Assembly: GCA_027569505.1 (NCBI GenBank)
Contig: JAPDFF010000067.1
Location: forward strand, 59,864 to 123,863
Origin: Chloridium humicola
Lineage: Eukaryota; Ascomycota; Sordariomycetes; Chaetosphaeriales; Chaetosphaeriaceae
Direction: 5' to 3'
DNA length: 64,000 nucleotides
Under the pieces are notes generated by a model, which was given only the letters and a program-made list of their open reading frames with translations, was not told the origin of the DNA and made no database searches. The position numbers were made by a program, and so were the translations under genes. Each line of letters opens with the position of its first letter. Position 1 is the stretch's first letter. This document shows, piece after piece, positions 12,185 through 24,093 of the stretch.

Positions 12185-14032
12185 ATGCCTCGCAAAGACG
12201 TGACGACCTCTCCCCAGAAGCGCCGTCCGGCGCCCGGGGCATCCTCCAAACCCGGCAGCGCCAGCCGCGCCCGCTCCCCTTCCCGTCCACGAACCTCTCG
12301 AACCTCCCCGACGACCACCCGCACCACTCCACCAACCTTCATCGCTCCTCCGCCGCGCGCCGCCCTCAGCGGCACCTCCTCCCCCGCGCCGGACAACCCA
12401 CGAAACACCCTCAAAGACCAACCACCACTACCACACCCCACAACAACAACCAACCTCTCCCCGCCCCTCCCACCATCCCACACAACCCGCGCCCCGTCCC
12501 CCGCCCCCCCACTAGCACCACCCACCCATCCCACCCCCCCCCAAACAGCAGCCGCATCCGCCATCCTCACCGCCCAACTCGCCCTCCGCGAAAAGGACCT
12601 GCGCATCTCCTCACTCGAGCGCGAGCTGGCTCTGATGGAGTCCGAGTTCCATCGCGAACTGGACAAGCTGTCGACGGCCGAGAGTGCGACGGCGGCGTAC
12701 TGGCAGGGAAAATATGCTGCGTTGGAGAAGAGTGTGGGGCAGATGTTGCTTGCGGGGGAGGCGGGGGTGATTCAGGGGGTGGGACAGCAGAGTGGGATGG
12801 GGTTGGGGCAGCAGGGTGGGGTGGGGGTGGTGGGGGATGGGTTGAGGGTGGATGGGGTTGGGGTCGGGGGGAGGGATACTGCCACCAGGGAGAGGGAGAG
12901 GAGTAGGCAGAGGGAGATGGACAGGAGTAGGTTGCATAGGCTGAGGGAAAAGGAGAGGAGTTTGGAGAGGGAGCGGGAACGGGTTATGGAAAGGGAGAGG
13001 GCGGCAGAGCGGGACGAGGAGATACGCGACTTGAGGGCCGCTTGGGAGAAGGCGAGGGATAGGATTGTCAAAAAGGATGACGAGATTAGGGAGCTGAGGG
13101 CGCAGGTTCGAGGGCTCAAGTCGTGGGTCAGCACGAGCACGCGGTCGAATGGGCAGACGCAGACGAGCGACGAGGTGTTTGGCGAGACAATGGCGCGCCT
13201 GGGGAATGGACTACAGAACTGGGTTTTGGTGAACTTCAGGCGGGCGCGGATTGGTGAGTCCCACACGGGGTTTAGTTTTGTTTGCAGAACAGGGACTGAC
13301 GGTCACAGATCTCTCGGCTGCCGGTGCAGAAATAATATCGGAACTGGCTCGCCTGGTGCCCATGTACGAAGAGCTAGCATCGCCCTCCAGAATCCATTTG
13401 CTTCAGTCGCTCGTGTCGCGGCTGCTCGTGGAACTAGTGTTTGATGCCTCTTTTGTTGGGCTCCCGGGCGAAGTGGCTGGGCAGGTCAGGCAGGTAGAGG
13501 CCTTCCTCGGCACATACAGTAAGACCTTATCCCAGACGGAGTCACTAGTCACAATGATATTGATGATGAAACAGCATCCCCAGAGTCCATGAACCAATGG
13601 CGCTCCCTCACCCTCGCAATCCTTAAGAAAGAAGCCAGCGAAAAGCTCCAAACCTCCACCTCCGCCGTGGTCGACGCCGTCGTAACCAAAGTCAACACCC
13701 TCCTCAGCGCCATAACCAACACCAAATCCACCGACGCACGCGACCAAGGCCTACAGGCGCTCGTTAACAGCGCCATCGAGCTCTCGCGGCTGCTGGCCGT
13801 ACAGAAAGCCGTTTTCCGAGTTGAGATGCCCGAGATCCTCCCTCACCAGCGAACCATGTTCGACACGGAGACAATGGAGGACATTGGTGGCGAGGACGAG
13901 GAGACGCTGGCCGACAGGGAGATCTGCTGCGTCACGTTTCCGGGCATCATCAAGCGGGGTGACGAGAGCGGAGGGCAGCTGCAGTACAGAAATGTGATAT
14001 CCAGGGCGAAGGTGCTTTGCAGTCCGGAGTAG
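12185..14032 (+). CDS. Coiled-coil protein with conserved C-terminal helical domain, function unknown
   Basis: Three exons, 12185-13253, 13309-13518 and 13575-14032, give 578 residues; introns are 55 and 56 nt. The last intron has an alternative AG nine bases downstream that also keeps phase. The start at 12185 is the first ATG in the frame; the open frame runs upstream without a usable ATG. The N-terminal 130 residues are Pro/Ser/Thr/Arg-rich and disordered-looking. A coiled coil follows at about 145-210 and, after a Gly/Gln-rich insert, again at about 265-345 with dense Arg/Glu heptads. The C-terminal 200 residues (starting near NWVLVNFRRARI) look helical and conserved, but I cannot assign a family. 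No enzyme motif is seen. Confidence 0.8.
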
Positions 14033-16533
14033 AGATGATCGATCGCACTTGGCTTGCTGGTCTAAGCATGCAGGAGCTTCTCAGCTGCGAGGATGTGACT
14101 GTACTGTGGCTGAAGCTGAGTCTACACGTTCCACACCGGTCGGTGGTTGAAGTTCGGAGGTTCTGCCGCTCGAGCATCAGGAGGCGAGTAGTGGGAGCAG
14201 CCGGGGCGCTCGCCCGACAGGACTTGGCCCGTCTTGCAGCCTGTGAGTCAGAGGTTGATACTCGCAGGTGGGATATCAAGGGAAATGAACTCCTCTGCCC
14301 CTTCCACCGCCTTCGATTGTATCTGGACGCGGGGGTGGAAACCTTGCAGATGAGCGCGGAGGTTACGCGTGCACTCATACTGAGACGTAACTCGGCAAGT
14401 GTTCCAGCTCATTGGATCAGGCTGGCAGAGCCTCCAACTTCCCTCCAATCCACAGCCAGCATCGACGCCTCCAGAGCCAAGAATTGTGCATCAGGCCATC
14501 CTTCCTGCAGGGAGCCGGCCGTCATCGTGAGAGAGAGCACGAGTGGCCGCGCCATTGTCGACACGAGCTCATCCCCACGACGGGACGCGCAGACTGATGG
14601 TTCTGAAGGCTGACCAGTCCCCGACGGCCACGACACATCTGCCAGTCATTCCACCGCCGGCTCCAACCAGTGTCAGGGCTTCTCCCCCAGCTTGCAGCGT
14701 CATTGTGCAGCATTGTTGCCTGGACAACCAGGCGGCTACTGGCTCGTCAACATGATCATTTTACAAGCGCTTATCAACCACATGACAAGGCTTCGGGATG
14801 AGCGAGGGCTTCACCAGAGACGGCGCTAAAAGACAAGACATTTCGAAAAGACATTCGGCTTGGCACCGAGAAGTGTTTTTGGCGAGGAACAAGAGCGAAG
14901 CGAAAACAGCCACCAAGTGAGACAAGCCCGTAGCGACTTGCACCCCTTGTCATCCAGACGACAGGTTGCCCCGAGCCGGAAGATACCGTCGAGGTCGACG
15001 TCTTTGAGGAAGATCAGCCGCAAAGTGGGAGGCCCGAGAACGTCGGCCAGTTGGTCCGGGAGATCAAGCAGCTCGCTTGATAACAGAACGGTTGTAACAC
15101 AAAGCTTTTGGGCTGTTGGGCACAGGTCTGGAACTTAAGCTTCCTCTTGCGCATGAAGTTCCGCATGAAGTACCGCATGAGCTCTGCGCACTTGCGAGAA
15201 AACCGATCGGTTGGTGGCGCGATGTACGAAGTATTGGACATCGATCGCTGGAATCCAGAGTGATGGTGCACTTCGCACAGCGTGTCACCGTTTGATAGGT
15301 TCGGCCGGCCCTCAGGTCTGCGGCAACCATCGCAACGCGGCGCCGAGCCGATATTCCTGCAGATGCGGAGACGCAGAAAGCAAAAAGAGGAAGAAGCGGA
15401 AGCAGATAAACGGATGTGCAAGGAGACTCGGGGTAGGATTTGCGGTCAGAGGCTACATCATGACTGGCTGCCGGAGAAAGGCGTCGGGCACTTGCCCCTT
15501 TGCGGCGACCGCCAGTGTCTCGTGAAACAGAAGGGAAACTTGCACCGGCGCCGTGGGCGCGGCAGCCAGTCAGTGAGACGCAAGCTGCAGGGCGGACCAT
15601 CGGCCGGGTCCTTCGAGTCGCGGCGGAAGTGATCGGTCGTCGGGAACATGCGCAGACGAGCTGTCACCTCATGTCTGTGTTCAGGGGTCGTCCAACAGAC
15701 CAGAACGCGAAGCGCGTTTGGCGGGCGTGGGTGGGGTATTCGAGCAAACATCGAGAGGAAATAATGACGGGATGCGTGGTTCGATCGGGGATGATGGGGA
15801 TGCGGTTGGTCGGGGGTGATGGTGGGATCGGATCGTCGGGGTCGCGCAGATGTTCGGATCGGGCAGCAGAAAAAGGAGCCCAAAAAAAAAGTTGCCGGCT
15901 GCGGTTGATGGAGGCGGGAGGTGGGAGGGAGGTCGGTTGGGAGGGAAGGGAAGAAACCGATTCGTGCAAGGAGCGGGCCGAAATGGTTGCGGTACCCTCC
16001 TTCCTTGCAATGACAACCCCAACTGGGAGGATGAAGGCATGATGGGAATGGGAAACCACAACTCATCTCCCACACATAAACCACGGCACACCCAGCCCAA
16101 ATCTCCAGCCTCCAACCTGCGAGCTCCCAACTCCTCCTCTTGAAAATCGCAGCTGGTCCTCCGCACTCTCAACACGCACAACCCAGTGCCGGCCGCTGCC
16201 CCTCCAATCCCTGACATTCAAGGGTGGTTGACGCTGGCCGTCCCGCAACAGTAACCCCTCCAAAAATAGCCCGCTGACGACAGTCGACGCAACGTTGAAC
16301 TCTCCAATAACCCATCTCTTGGTCCATATGTTGACGCTTTCCCTCTCGTCCATCATCAGCCAAATTCCCCCCTTCTCTTCTCTTGGTACAGCCCTGCAGA
16401 GCCACCGCCTGTCCCCAGCCCAACTCGCACCGGCTGCGCTGCACATCCACAGGACCAAACCCCTGCCGTCACCACCCACACCCCACTGAATCCTCCCGCA
16501 CCCCTCCTCCGCACCATCACACCATCCGCCGGC
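14033..16533. other. Gene-free stretch, 2.5 kb
   Basis: Open frames on both strands are arginine- or cysteine-poor chance frames without domain features. The last 450 bases become C/A-rich and form the likely leader of the gene at 16534. One short tandem repeat lies at 15150-15185 (listed separately). Nothing else recognised. Confidence 0.4.
15150..15185. repeat. Short tandem repeat, about 12-bp unit, three copies
   Basis: Copies CGCATGAAGTTC, CGCATGAAGTAC and a diverged third copy beginning CGCATGAG follow one another directly. It lies in non-coding sequence and has no obvious role. Confidence 0.6.
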
Positions 16534-17409
16534 ATGGCGGCCAACGTCAACGCCGGCGAAATCCAAGAATTTCTTCGCACCTACCGCACCCCAACGACGT
16601 ACGGATACCCCCAAAATTCTTATCCCGATCCCCGCAATGAGCCGCGTTGGTCGCCGCAAGTGACGACCACCGAGATCCTGGGCCATGGCGACTCCTCGCA
16701 TTTAGACGATGCGAGATCCGAGTACACCACCTCGACCGTGACCTCGCGGGCACCCACCGTCTTCAGCCGGACCTGCGATCAGAGCTCGATGGGCCGACAC
16801 ACAGTGCCCTCAGTCGGCGTCGCGAATTGGACCTTCGTTGGGCCGCTCGACGAAGTCGATCCCGCCCCGTTGCGTCCAGGCCAGATCCTGTGGTGCGAGT
16901 TCTCCGAACTGCTCGAATGCCCTGCGACGTTTGGCCTTGACGACACAGGTGGCTGGATCCAGCATCACATCGACCATTTGGGAGGGAGCTTTCCCCAACA
17001 GCTCATGTGCTGGTTCTGCGACTCCCACCCCTTCACCGCAACCTTTCCTGACGAAGCGCCGTTTCTCTTCGACCAACGCATGCAGCATGTCCGACAGCAC
17101 ATTTTCGACCACCCGCGGCTGACGGACGAGCACATGCGGCCCGACTTCTGCGTCATCAAGCACTTGCGCGCCAACGGCCTTCTGGGCGAGGAGATGTACC
17201 AGCATGCCATGAATTACAACGAGGCACCTCCCCAGTACCAGATACCCGGTTCGCACTCGCACTCGCATTCATCGTTGTCGAGACCACTCGGTCATCAGTA
17301 CCCCACGTCGAGCGATAGAGAATATTATCAAGACTTGGAGAGAAGAAAGCGCGCCGAGAGGCGCATGCTGAGGGAGAGGGAAAGAGAGAGGGGAAGCAGA
17401 AGACGTTGA
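16534..17409 (+). CDS. Conserved fungal protein with zinc-finger-like Cys/His pattern, function unknown
   Basis: Single-exon 291-residue protein. The central region (about 110-190) begins ILWCEFSELLECPATFG and continues with IQHHIDHLGG, LMCWFCDSHPF and a later MQHVRQHIFDH. The spacing of Cys pairs followed by His pairs suggests two degenerate zinc-binding fingers, a pattern I associate with uncharacterised Sordariomycete proteins. The N terminus is Ser/Thr/Tyr-rich. The C terminus carries a SHSHSHSS stretch and ends in an Arg/Glu helix (RRKRAERRMLRERERERG) that may be a coiled coil or nuclear signal. No DNA-binding or enzyme family can be named with confidence. Confidence 0.75.
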   Translation: MAANVNAGEIQEFLRTYRTPTTYGYPQNSYPDPRNEPRWSPQVTTTEILGHGDSSHLDDARSEYTTSTVTSRAPTVFSRTCDQSSMGRHTVPSVGVANWTFVGPLDEVDPAPLRPGQILWCEFSELLECPATFGLDDTGGWIQHHIDHLGGSFPQQLMCWFCDSHPFTATFPDEAPFLFDQRMQHVRQHIFDHPRLTDEHMRPDFCVIKHLRANGLLGEEMYQHAMNYNEAPPQYQIPGSHSHSHSSLSRPLGHQYPTSSDREYYQDLERRKRAERRMLRERERERGSRRR

Positions 17410-19855
17410 AAAAGAGACAGGCAATACGTACCTGGTTGGGTAATGCACGAGGGCGCCATACCGTCGTCATGCTACTCAACCAGAAGGAAATGGGAAATAT
17501 CCGTTGTTGGAGTTCGAAGGCGAGAACGATGATGAAGAGGTGTGGAGTGAAAAGGGGGTTTGGACTAAGACGCGCTCAAAACGACGCGTCTGTCATCGTC
17601 GGGTGTGGTTCAGCCGTTGCCCCGCCAACGCCGGGACACTACCCCTGACACCAGCCTGGCCCGGCCAAGGCAAGAACTGTCCGTGTCTTGGAGCTGGACT
17701 GGGGAGGAAACTGTCTGTTGGTCAGTCTCTTGGTTCTTATGCCCTGTCCCCCTTTCTTATTGAGGCTGTCCGTCGTCTCCTGGGGATGCGGCTCGGTCCG
17801 ATGTGGTTCCCCGCGACTCCACTCCGTCCGATCTATACCCCAGGTGGGACGAACGTCATCCGGACGGCGGCGATGCAGGAACCCGTGCTGGCGCATGGAC
17901 ATCGCTGTCTCTGATATTTATTTCCCTCGATGTGGTCTTGGAAGGGCCCTAGATTGTGCTATGAAGCCTGGAAGGAGGATCTCGATGCCCGATCTGCTGG
18001 GCGAACATATTTTTTCGAATATCGGGTATTTTGTTGACGGAAAGATTGTATTTCCCAGCGCTGGATGCTTTCTAGTTATCTCCTCTCTTTCATTACGGTT
18101 GTCGTTGTATGGTATCAGGTCCCCGGAGCGGGACCAGCTCAGAGACGGGATCTCGGGATGTTGATCTTGTCGGATTTAAAGGGAAGAGACTGGAGGATGG
18201 TAATTTTGTGTTGATCTCTCTCATGTATTGAGCTGGTTAGATTGCTGTAGAGCTCAGTCTCTTTTCTTGACCGTTAGGGGACGGACGAGTCTGTTGTGGG
18301 ATATCGCTTGGAGGATGTTGAGGCCAAGGCCCTGGGGGCCTCAGTGCTCTTCCATATCTCGAACGTAGAAAGAAGTAAGCAAGAAATAAACAAATCAGAA
18401 TTTTTGGGTGATGGTTGCGGGATGAAGTAGGGCTTTCTGGAAACAGGGCCCTGCCTCTGGAAGCGTTTCGGATAGTGATTCCCATGGGAGGACCATGGGG
18501 TGTTGGGTACTGTCGTGACCTTGACGGGACAGGGAAGACAAGGCATCCTTCCGCGAGAGAGTGTGTTTTGGAATAAACAAACAAAGAACCTTTTCGGCGT
18601 GATGGAGATAGATGGAAGTGGTCTGACACTCGAAAGACGGTCGTCTTTTTTATGTGGTACCAAATCCTCCAACCAAGCTGCCTGCTTTTACCTGAGCAGA
18701 CACTCATCATTGACCGCCTCGTCTCCCCTCACCTTACCTTGCCTCCTCCTCACCGAAAAATAAGGAGGCGAACCATTGCAGACCGCGTCTCCTCAAGTCG
18801 CGCCGTGTCTGCCTTGCCGTGGCGAAAAATGTTGTGAGTCAGGGCGTACAAGCCCGTCCACACCACACCACATTCGTCAACTCCAATTCAACACTTCCCA
18901 ACAAACGACTGTCCTATCAGCCAACGAGAACAAGAGGCGTATCCATAGACAATGGATACTAAAATACGACCAGAATCAATGCCAGCCACTCGTCCCGTTG
19001 CCCTGTTGCCCGTCTTCCGTTCCCCGCTTACACAGTACGTATGTAAATATCTCACCTGTCCTCAACAATGATGCCTCACTTCCCTATCTCCCTCACCACC
19101 CATGTTCCAAATGCCACGACACCCTGTTGTTTTGATTATGTACATCCATCCATCCTGTCCCGATGAAGGATTCTCGGGAAAAGCCGAGTTGGGGGCCATG
19201 GACCCTGGACCCGACCACTCGGTAACAAGGGACCTACATGTGCATACGTACACAGAGTCCTATCCATTACGAGCTGCAGCCCTACAGAGGTGGAAGACGG
19301 CGAGTGGGAGGGAAGTGAGTGGGGTGGGAGAAGGGGGGGGTGTCGTGGCGTTGGGTGGCAGTGCAGCGCATGGCCCGCCCAGGTAAGGAATGGATGGTCA
19401 TGGTAATGGATGGGTGTTGATGGAATGGGTTGACTGTGCTCCTCGAAGGAGAGTGGGTGAGACAAGATTGGTTGTTCCATATTGGCGTGTAGAATAGTTC
19501 AGCTTGCCGGTTGGACGCGGAGATCCAGAGGTGGTGATGCTAGATGGATCAGGTGCTTCGGTGTGGTATTTGAGCAGTCATGTCTGTGTCTTGTCGTTCG
19601 GGAGCCCTTGTGGAAGCAAGCAAGCGATCTAATGGTTTTCCTCATCTGATACGAATAAATGGAAGAAAGTTCATGGTATATGCTCTATATCCACACTATC
19701 GTAACACGGAATAGCAGCAAAAGATCTGCCGTGGGAGCAGCTATGGTACAACTCCCCTTTCCGAACCTCAAATCACGGAGGCCATCGGAAACACATAGAC
19801 ATCCGCTCCTGACAGGGAGCGCTCAGTTTTAACAAGACATCCCACTCACAGATGA
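17410..19855. other. Convergent intergenic region, 2.4 kb
   Basis: Lies between two genes pointing toward each other (16534-17409 plus, MRPL40 minus), so no promoter is needed. Long 3' untranslated regions are possible. Open frames are short and overlapping, and I recognise no RNA gene or repeat. Confidence 0.4.
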
Positions 19856-21101
19856 TCATGCCGTAGGCTGTTGCCCACCGGTCGGCGCATCCCCCCCAAC
19901 CGAGAGCTCCTCCACCGCCTTCCGCACCGTCTCCACGCTCTCCGCCGCCTGAGCAGCACCCTGCTGCCGCACCAGCTTGTTCTTCGCAACAATCTCGCCA
20001 ATCTTCTCGAGCATCTCCTCGGACAGCTCGGGCTTGCCGCGCTCGCGGCGCATCTCGCGCATCTTGCGGTTGTACTCCTGGACGGGCAGCAGCATCTCGT
20101 CGGCGCGGGCGCCCTTGCGGCGGGCCTTCTTCTCGGCCTCCTGGGCCTCGATCTTGGCGACGTACTCGGGGGTGTGGCGGGTGCGGAACTTGGAGTAGCG
20201 GTTGCGCAGCTCGTCGACGACGGACTCGGGCATGGGCGGGCGCAGGAGGGTCGGCACGAAGGTGCGCTCCTCGACGTCGAGGCGCAGCGTGTCGACCGGG
20301 TGGTCCTCGTACTCGGTCGGCTTGACCTTAGGCCAGGGGATGCGCACGTTGAGGCCGGGGATCATGCGCGCGAAGAAGACCTTGCGGGTTGGCCGGTCGT
20401 GTTTGATGCCGATGGGCTTGAGCTCGCGGATGATGACGTCACGGACCAGGCCCGTTTCTGGGTTCTTGAGAGGGTGGACGAGGCGGACGGCAGAGATGGG
20501 GACGACCGACTTGGTCGTCTGCACGGGAGTCTGGCCGTTTTCGCGCAGAAACTCGGGGATGGTGGCGTTGACCTGTTGACGGGAGTGTGTGAGAAGGTGG
20601 GGATCTTCACGAAGAAAAGGGTGACGAGGGAGCTGAGCTTACGATGGCGACGTTGCCCTCTAATTCAAGAGTCATATATTCCTTCCTGATGTTCGCAATG
20701 GTGGAAATCTTGCCCTTCTCGGGACCCTCGGTGATGACGACACGGTCGCCTTGGGCGAGACAGAGGTACTGGGGCCCGCCGGCCCAGGCGGTGCGGTCTT
20801 TCTTCTGCTGCTCGCTGGGTTTGGTTTGAAGCAAGGCTCGCTCTGTCGAGATGCTGCCCCAGTAGTTGCCGTGCTGGTCGACTTGGCTCACGTCGCGGCG
20901 CGGAGCAAGGGGACCGAGCTCGAGGTCCTCATGGCGGACCTTGATGGCGGTGTTCAGGCCTTGGCTGGCCTCCCTCCGCACCCTGATGACCTCTTGGAGG
21001 CGGCGGTGCTTGTCGCGGCCGGCCTTCTGCTCCTGCCAGCGTTTTTCTCGCCGCGCGACCTGGCGCTCGGCCATGGCCACCCGGCGGAGGATCTTGTCCA
21101 T
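19856..21101 (-). CDS. MRPL40: Mitochondrial large-subunit ribosomal protein uL24m (MRPL40)
   Basis: Component of the mitochondrial 54S ribosomal subunit. Two exons, 21101-20643 and 20572-19856, separated by a 70-nt intron (GTAAGC...ACAG), give 391 residues. The KOW motif is clear at about residues 117-135 (GDRVVITEGPEKGKISTI), followed by the beta-strand region EYMTLELEGNVAIV that the intron interrupts. Long fungal extensions flank it: a basic, helical N terminus (about 1-60) that can serve as presequence, and a C-terminal half with many Arg/Lys/Glu residues as in yeast Mrpl40. The assignment rests on the KOW domain plus the size and fungal-type extension. The gene is divergent from RHO1. 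Confidence 0.88.
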
Positions 21102-23108
21102 GGCGCCCGGCGAGTGGTGGACTGGGCCTCACTCAAGTCAATTGGGGTGCCTGGTGGCGGAGAGGGCGGATCGAGGGTCGATGGGGTCGGGGATGGCGTG
21201 GGCGGGAGGTGGGCTCGACGTCGTCCAAGCAGCCGCGATCTCGAAAAGTTGCGGTCTCCAATTCCCCAAAGCAGCCAATGGACCCACAATTCAACGCCTT
21301 GGCTGGGGAAATTTTGTACAGCTGGCGGGAGTCGGAGGACGTGGTTGTCAGTTGGCAACGGCTCAGGAGCTGGACCCGGGCTGCCCCACCCAGCTGCAGC
21401 AGTCTGATGCAGGGCTAACCAGGGTCTTCTCGCTCGCAACCTGCAACTGTTCCATTAGTTGTTGTTGGGGGTCCATGGGATTGGATTCATCTTTCGTGGC
21501 TGATGGTTTTTATGGAGCAACGCGGCATCAAGAAAGAAGCAGAGCGCTAGAAAGAACAGGAGGAAGGAGGTTCTCTCTCCCAGGCCCCTAGCGCCTCTGG
21601 CTCCGCAGTTACTGGTACTCGCGAAGAGAGACTCGGCGGTTCTGAGCCTTGCTCCGACTGGCAACAACGTTGCCTTTGTTCGTCCCGCTGCTGCGGCTCT
21701 GGTGTTGTGCAGCGTCCGAATCAAGTCCTATGGGCTAGGACTTTGGCCGCCGGCGAATCACCGAGGACGCGGGGGTACGCGCCTTGGATTCCCCCAGCCT
21801 CTGGACTGCGCAGCAGGTTGCCAGCCCAGACATGTCCATCACTGCGACAGGACTGGGCTCGAACGTGGGTTGTTGCCGTTTTTGATGATGGGAGATCACC
21901 TCGTGGTGGAGAGGCTGAAGCAGCTGAGTCGGGCTGGGTCTCGAACTGGTGTCTCAGATCAGACCGTCATTGGGAACTCGTGTTTTCATCAATGCCCTCC
22001 GTCATGTCTTGGGTTGAAGGTCCTGTCTTGTCTGCCCTCCCAGTCGATTGGAGCTCCGGTGGGAGTCATTATCTGCCCTGCTGCGGTGCGCAGGACTCGA
22101 AGCTGCCCGTCAAAGGCAGCCATTCTCACGTGTCATAAAAGCGGCGGCCTCGCCCGTGCTGGGCTGTCCTCCCTCGAGTCTGCAGATATTACGGATGAGA
22201 CACGGTGATTGAAGGCCCACCATCGACGACTTGACACTCCGCACCACTTTCACAGGACCACTCCAAGTTTCAGGGGCTGCCGTATCGTTTGCGGACTTTG
22301 CCAGCCTGGGTCAGCCTTTCTGGGCCGGATCGACAACCAACCCAGGTCGTGACCGTTGCCGTCTGATGACGAATTCCCGTGTCCGCTGCTGCCCGCCCGC
22401 CCGATAAGGAACTGAAGCGAAGAAAGGAAAAAGGAAAGAAAAAAGAACCGGGATCCCGCCGCAGTGGTACAGCACACACGGGACGGAGACTTGGCTGCTG
22501 CTTCTTTTTATGTACGTGGGTGTGTTTTGTTTTCATCTGCCCGTCCATCCCTCGCCAATCTGGGCCGTGGAAGAGTCGAGCGTGGCAGAAAGAAGGCTGC
22601 GCAGCACTGCACCCCAGAAGAAGGAAACAGCGGACACCTGGCACTGACGCTGCCTCATATCAGCCCAGACCAAGCGACCAGCGCTTGAGCAAGCCCCCCC
22701 GAAGCCTTCTGGCCACTCAGAGCGCCCCGTTGCAGGCGGCAGCACCCACTCCCCCTACTTCCCGGCCCTCCCCCCAGCACAGGCGCACTGTTGTCGCCCT
22801 TCCTCCTGTCATCAATTGCACGCGGCCAACTTCTGCTTTCTTCCACCTGAGCACTTCCATCCTCCTCCTCCACTTTTCACCCTTTCCATCTCTCCTGCAT
22901 CCGCTGCATCAACAACCCGCCCACCCGCTTCTCCCCAAGGCTTCGCCTGCCACCTTCCCTCACTTTTTGCGACTCCCGACCGCCGTCGTTTTGCCCGCCG
23001 CCTCTTCCAACCTTCGCGCGTACCGAGCAGCTCTCCCGTGCTGCAGCCTCCCATCCACCCCGACAACAACAACAACTCCCCATCGCACCCCCAAATCCCA
23101 CAGCAACC
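21102..23108. promoter_or_regulatory. Divergent region MRPL40 / RHO1 with long pyrimidine-rich RHO1 leader
   Basis: Two kilobases between divergent start codons. From about 22700 to 23100 the plus strand is strongly C/T-rich (CCTCCTCCTCC, CCAACAACCC-like runs) and ends in CAGCAACC directly before the RHO1 ATG, a typical strong fungal leader. A frame of about 290 codons crosses this leader, but it has no domain-like content and is read as chance. No other gene seen. Confidence 0.5.
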
Positions 23109-24093
23109 ATGACTGCCGAGCTCCGCAGAAAGCTGGTCATCGTCGGCGACGGCGCCTGCGGCAAGACCTGCTTGTTGATGTGAGTTTCTGCCCTCTGCTC
23201 GCTGCCTCGGCTAGATTGGACCGCCCTCCCCTATCTCTCGCCGCGTGCTTGTGACCGACGCATCAGCGTGCTGACTCGCTCTGTTTCCAGTGTCTTCTCC
23301 AAGGGTACCTTCCCGGAGGTGAGTTCGATCTGCCAATGACTTCTTTTTCTGTCGAGCGACACCGCTGTGCCCTGGGGCCTCCGATTGTCGCAGACCGCCT
23401 CAAAACCCAGCCCCGGCCTTCGACCACGGCGCCCTCACCGCATCGGAATCAATAACCCTGCCATTCAGCAAGCTGACATTGCCCGCAGGTCTACGTCCCC
23501 ACTGTTTTCGAGAACTACGTTGCCGATGTTGAGGTTGATGGCAAGCACGTTGAGCTGGCGCTTTGGGATACGGCTGGCCAGGAGGACTACGACCGCCTGC
23601 GCCCTCTCTCATACCCCGATTCCCACGTCATCCTGATCTGCTTCGCTGTCGACTCGCCCGATTCCCTGGACAATGTCGGCGAGAAGGTTAGCTCAATTCC
23701 GCCACCCTCGCATCGCTGACGCGTGCTAACGATTTCTCTTTCCAGTGGTGCTCGGAAGTACATCACTTCTGCCCTGACGTCCCCAAGATCCTTGTTGGCT
23801 GCAAGAAGGATCTCAGGTTCGACCAGAAGACGATTGAGGAGCTCCGCAAGACCAGCCAGCAGCCCGTGACCCCCGAACAGGTACGCTTCATTGGATATCC
23901 AGCAGCAAGATGATTACGGCGCGCTAACACGAGACTACAGGGTCAATCGGTTGCGAACAACATCAAGGCCACCAAGTACCTCGAGTGCTCGGCCAAGACC
24001 AACGAGGGCGTGCGCGAGGTGTTCGAGTTCGCCACACGGGCTGCTCTGCTCAAGAAGACCGGGAAAAAGAGCAAGAAGTGCGTCATTGCCTAA
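23109..24093 (+). CDS. RHO1: Rho-type small GTPase Rho1
   Basis: Membrane-bound molecular switch that activates beta-1,3-glucan synthase and the Pkc1 cell-wall integrity pathway and organises actin. Five exons (23109-23179, 23291-23318, 23489-23686, 23746-23880, 23941-24093) join in phase to 194 residues. All GTPase motifs are intact: P-loop GDGACGKT (13-20), effector loop around PTVFENY, DTAGQE, the base-recognition GCKKD and CSAKT. The Rho insert helix follows GCKKD. The N terminus MTAELRRKLVIVG matches fungal Rho1 rather than Rho2-4 or Cdc42. A Lys-rich tail precedes the CaaX box, which reads CVIA; the final Ala is unusual, because Rho1 proteins normally end in Leu for geranylgeranylation. 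Confidence 0.94.

Noticed and set aside
19871..20689. Plus-strand frame of 272 codons opposite MRPL40
   Set aside because: Leu/Asp/Arg-biased antisense shadow of the ribosomal protein gene.
21832..21960. TCGAAC-containing segments resembling a tRNA T-loop
   Set aside because: No matching acceptor or anticodon stem and no A-box at the right distance.
22379..23254. Plus-strand frame of 291 codons across the RHO1 leader
   Set aside because: It runs through the RHO1 start and first intron; composition is that of a pyrimidine-rich untranslated leader.
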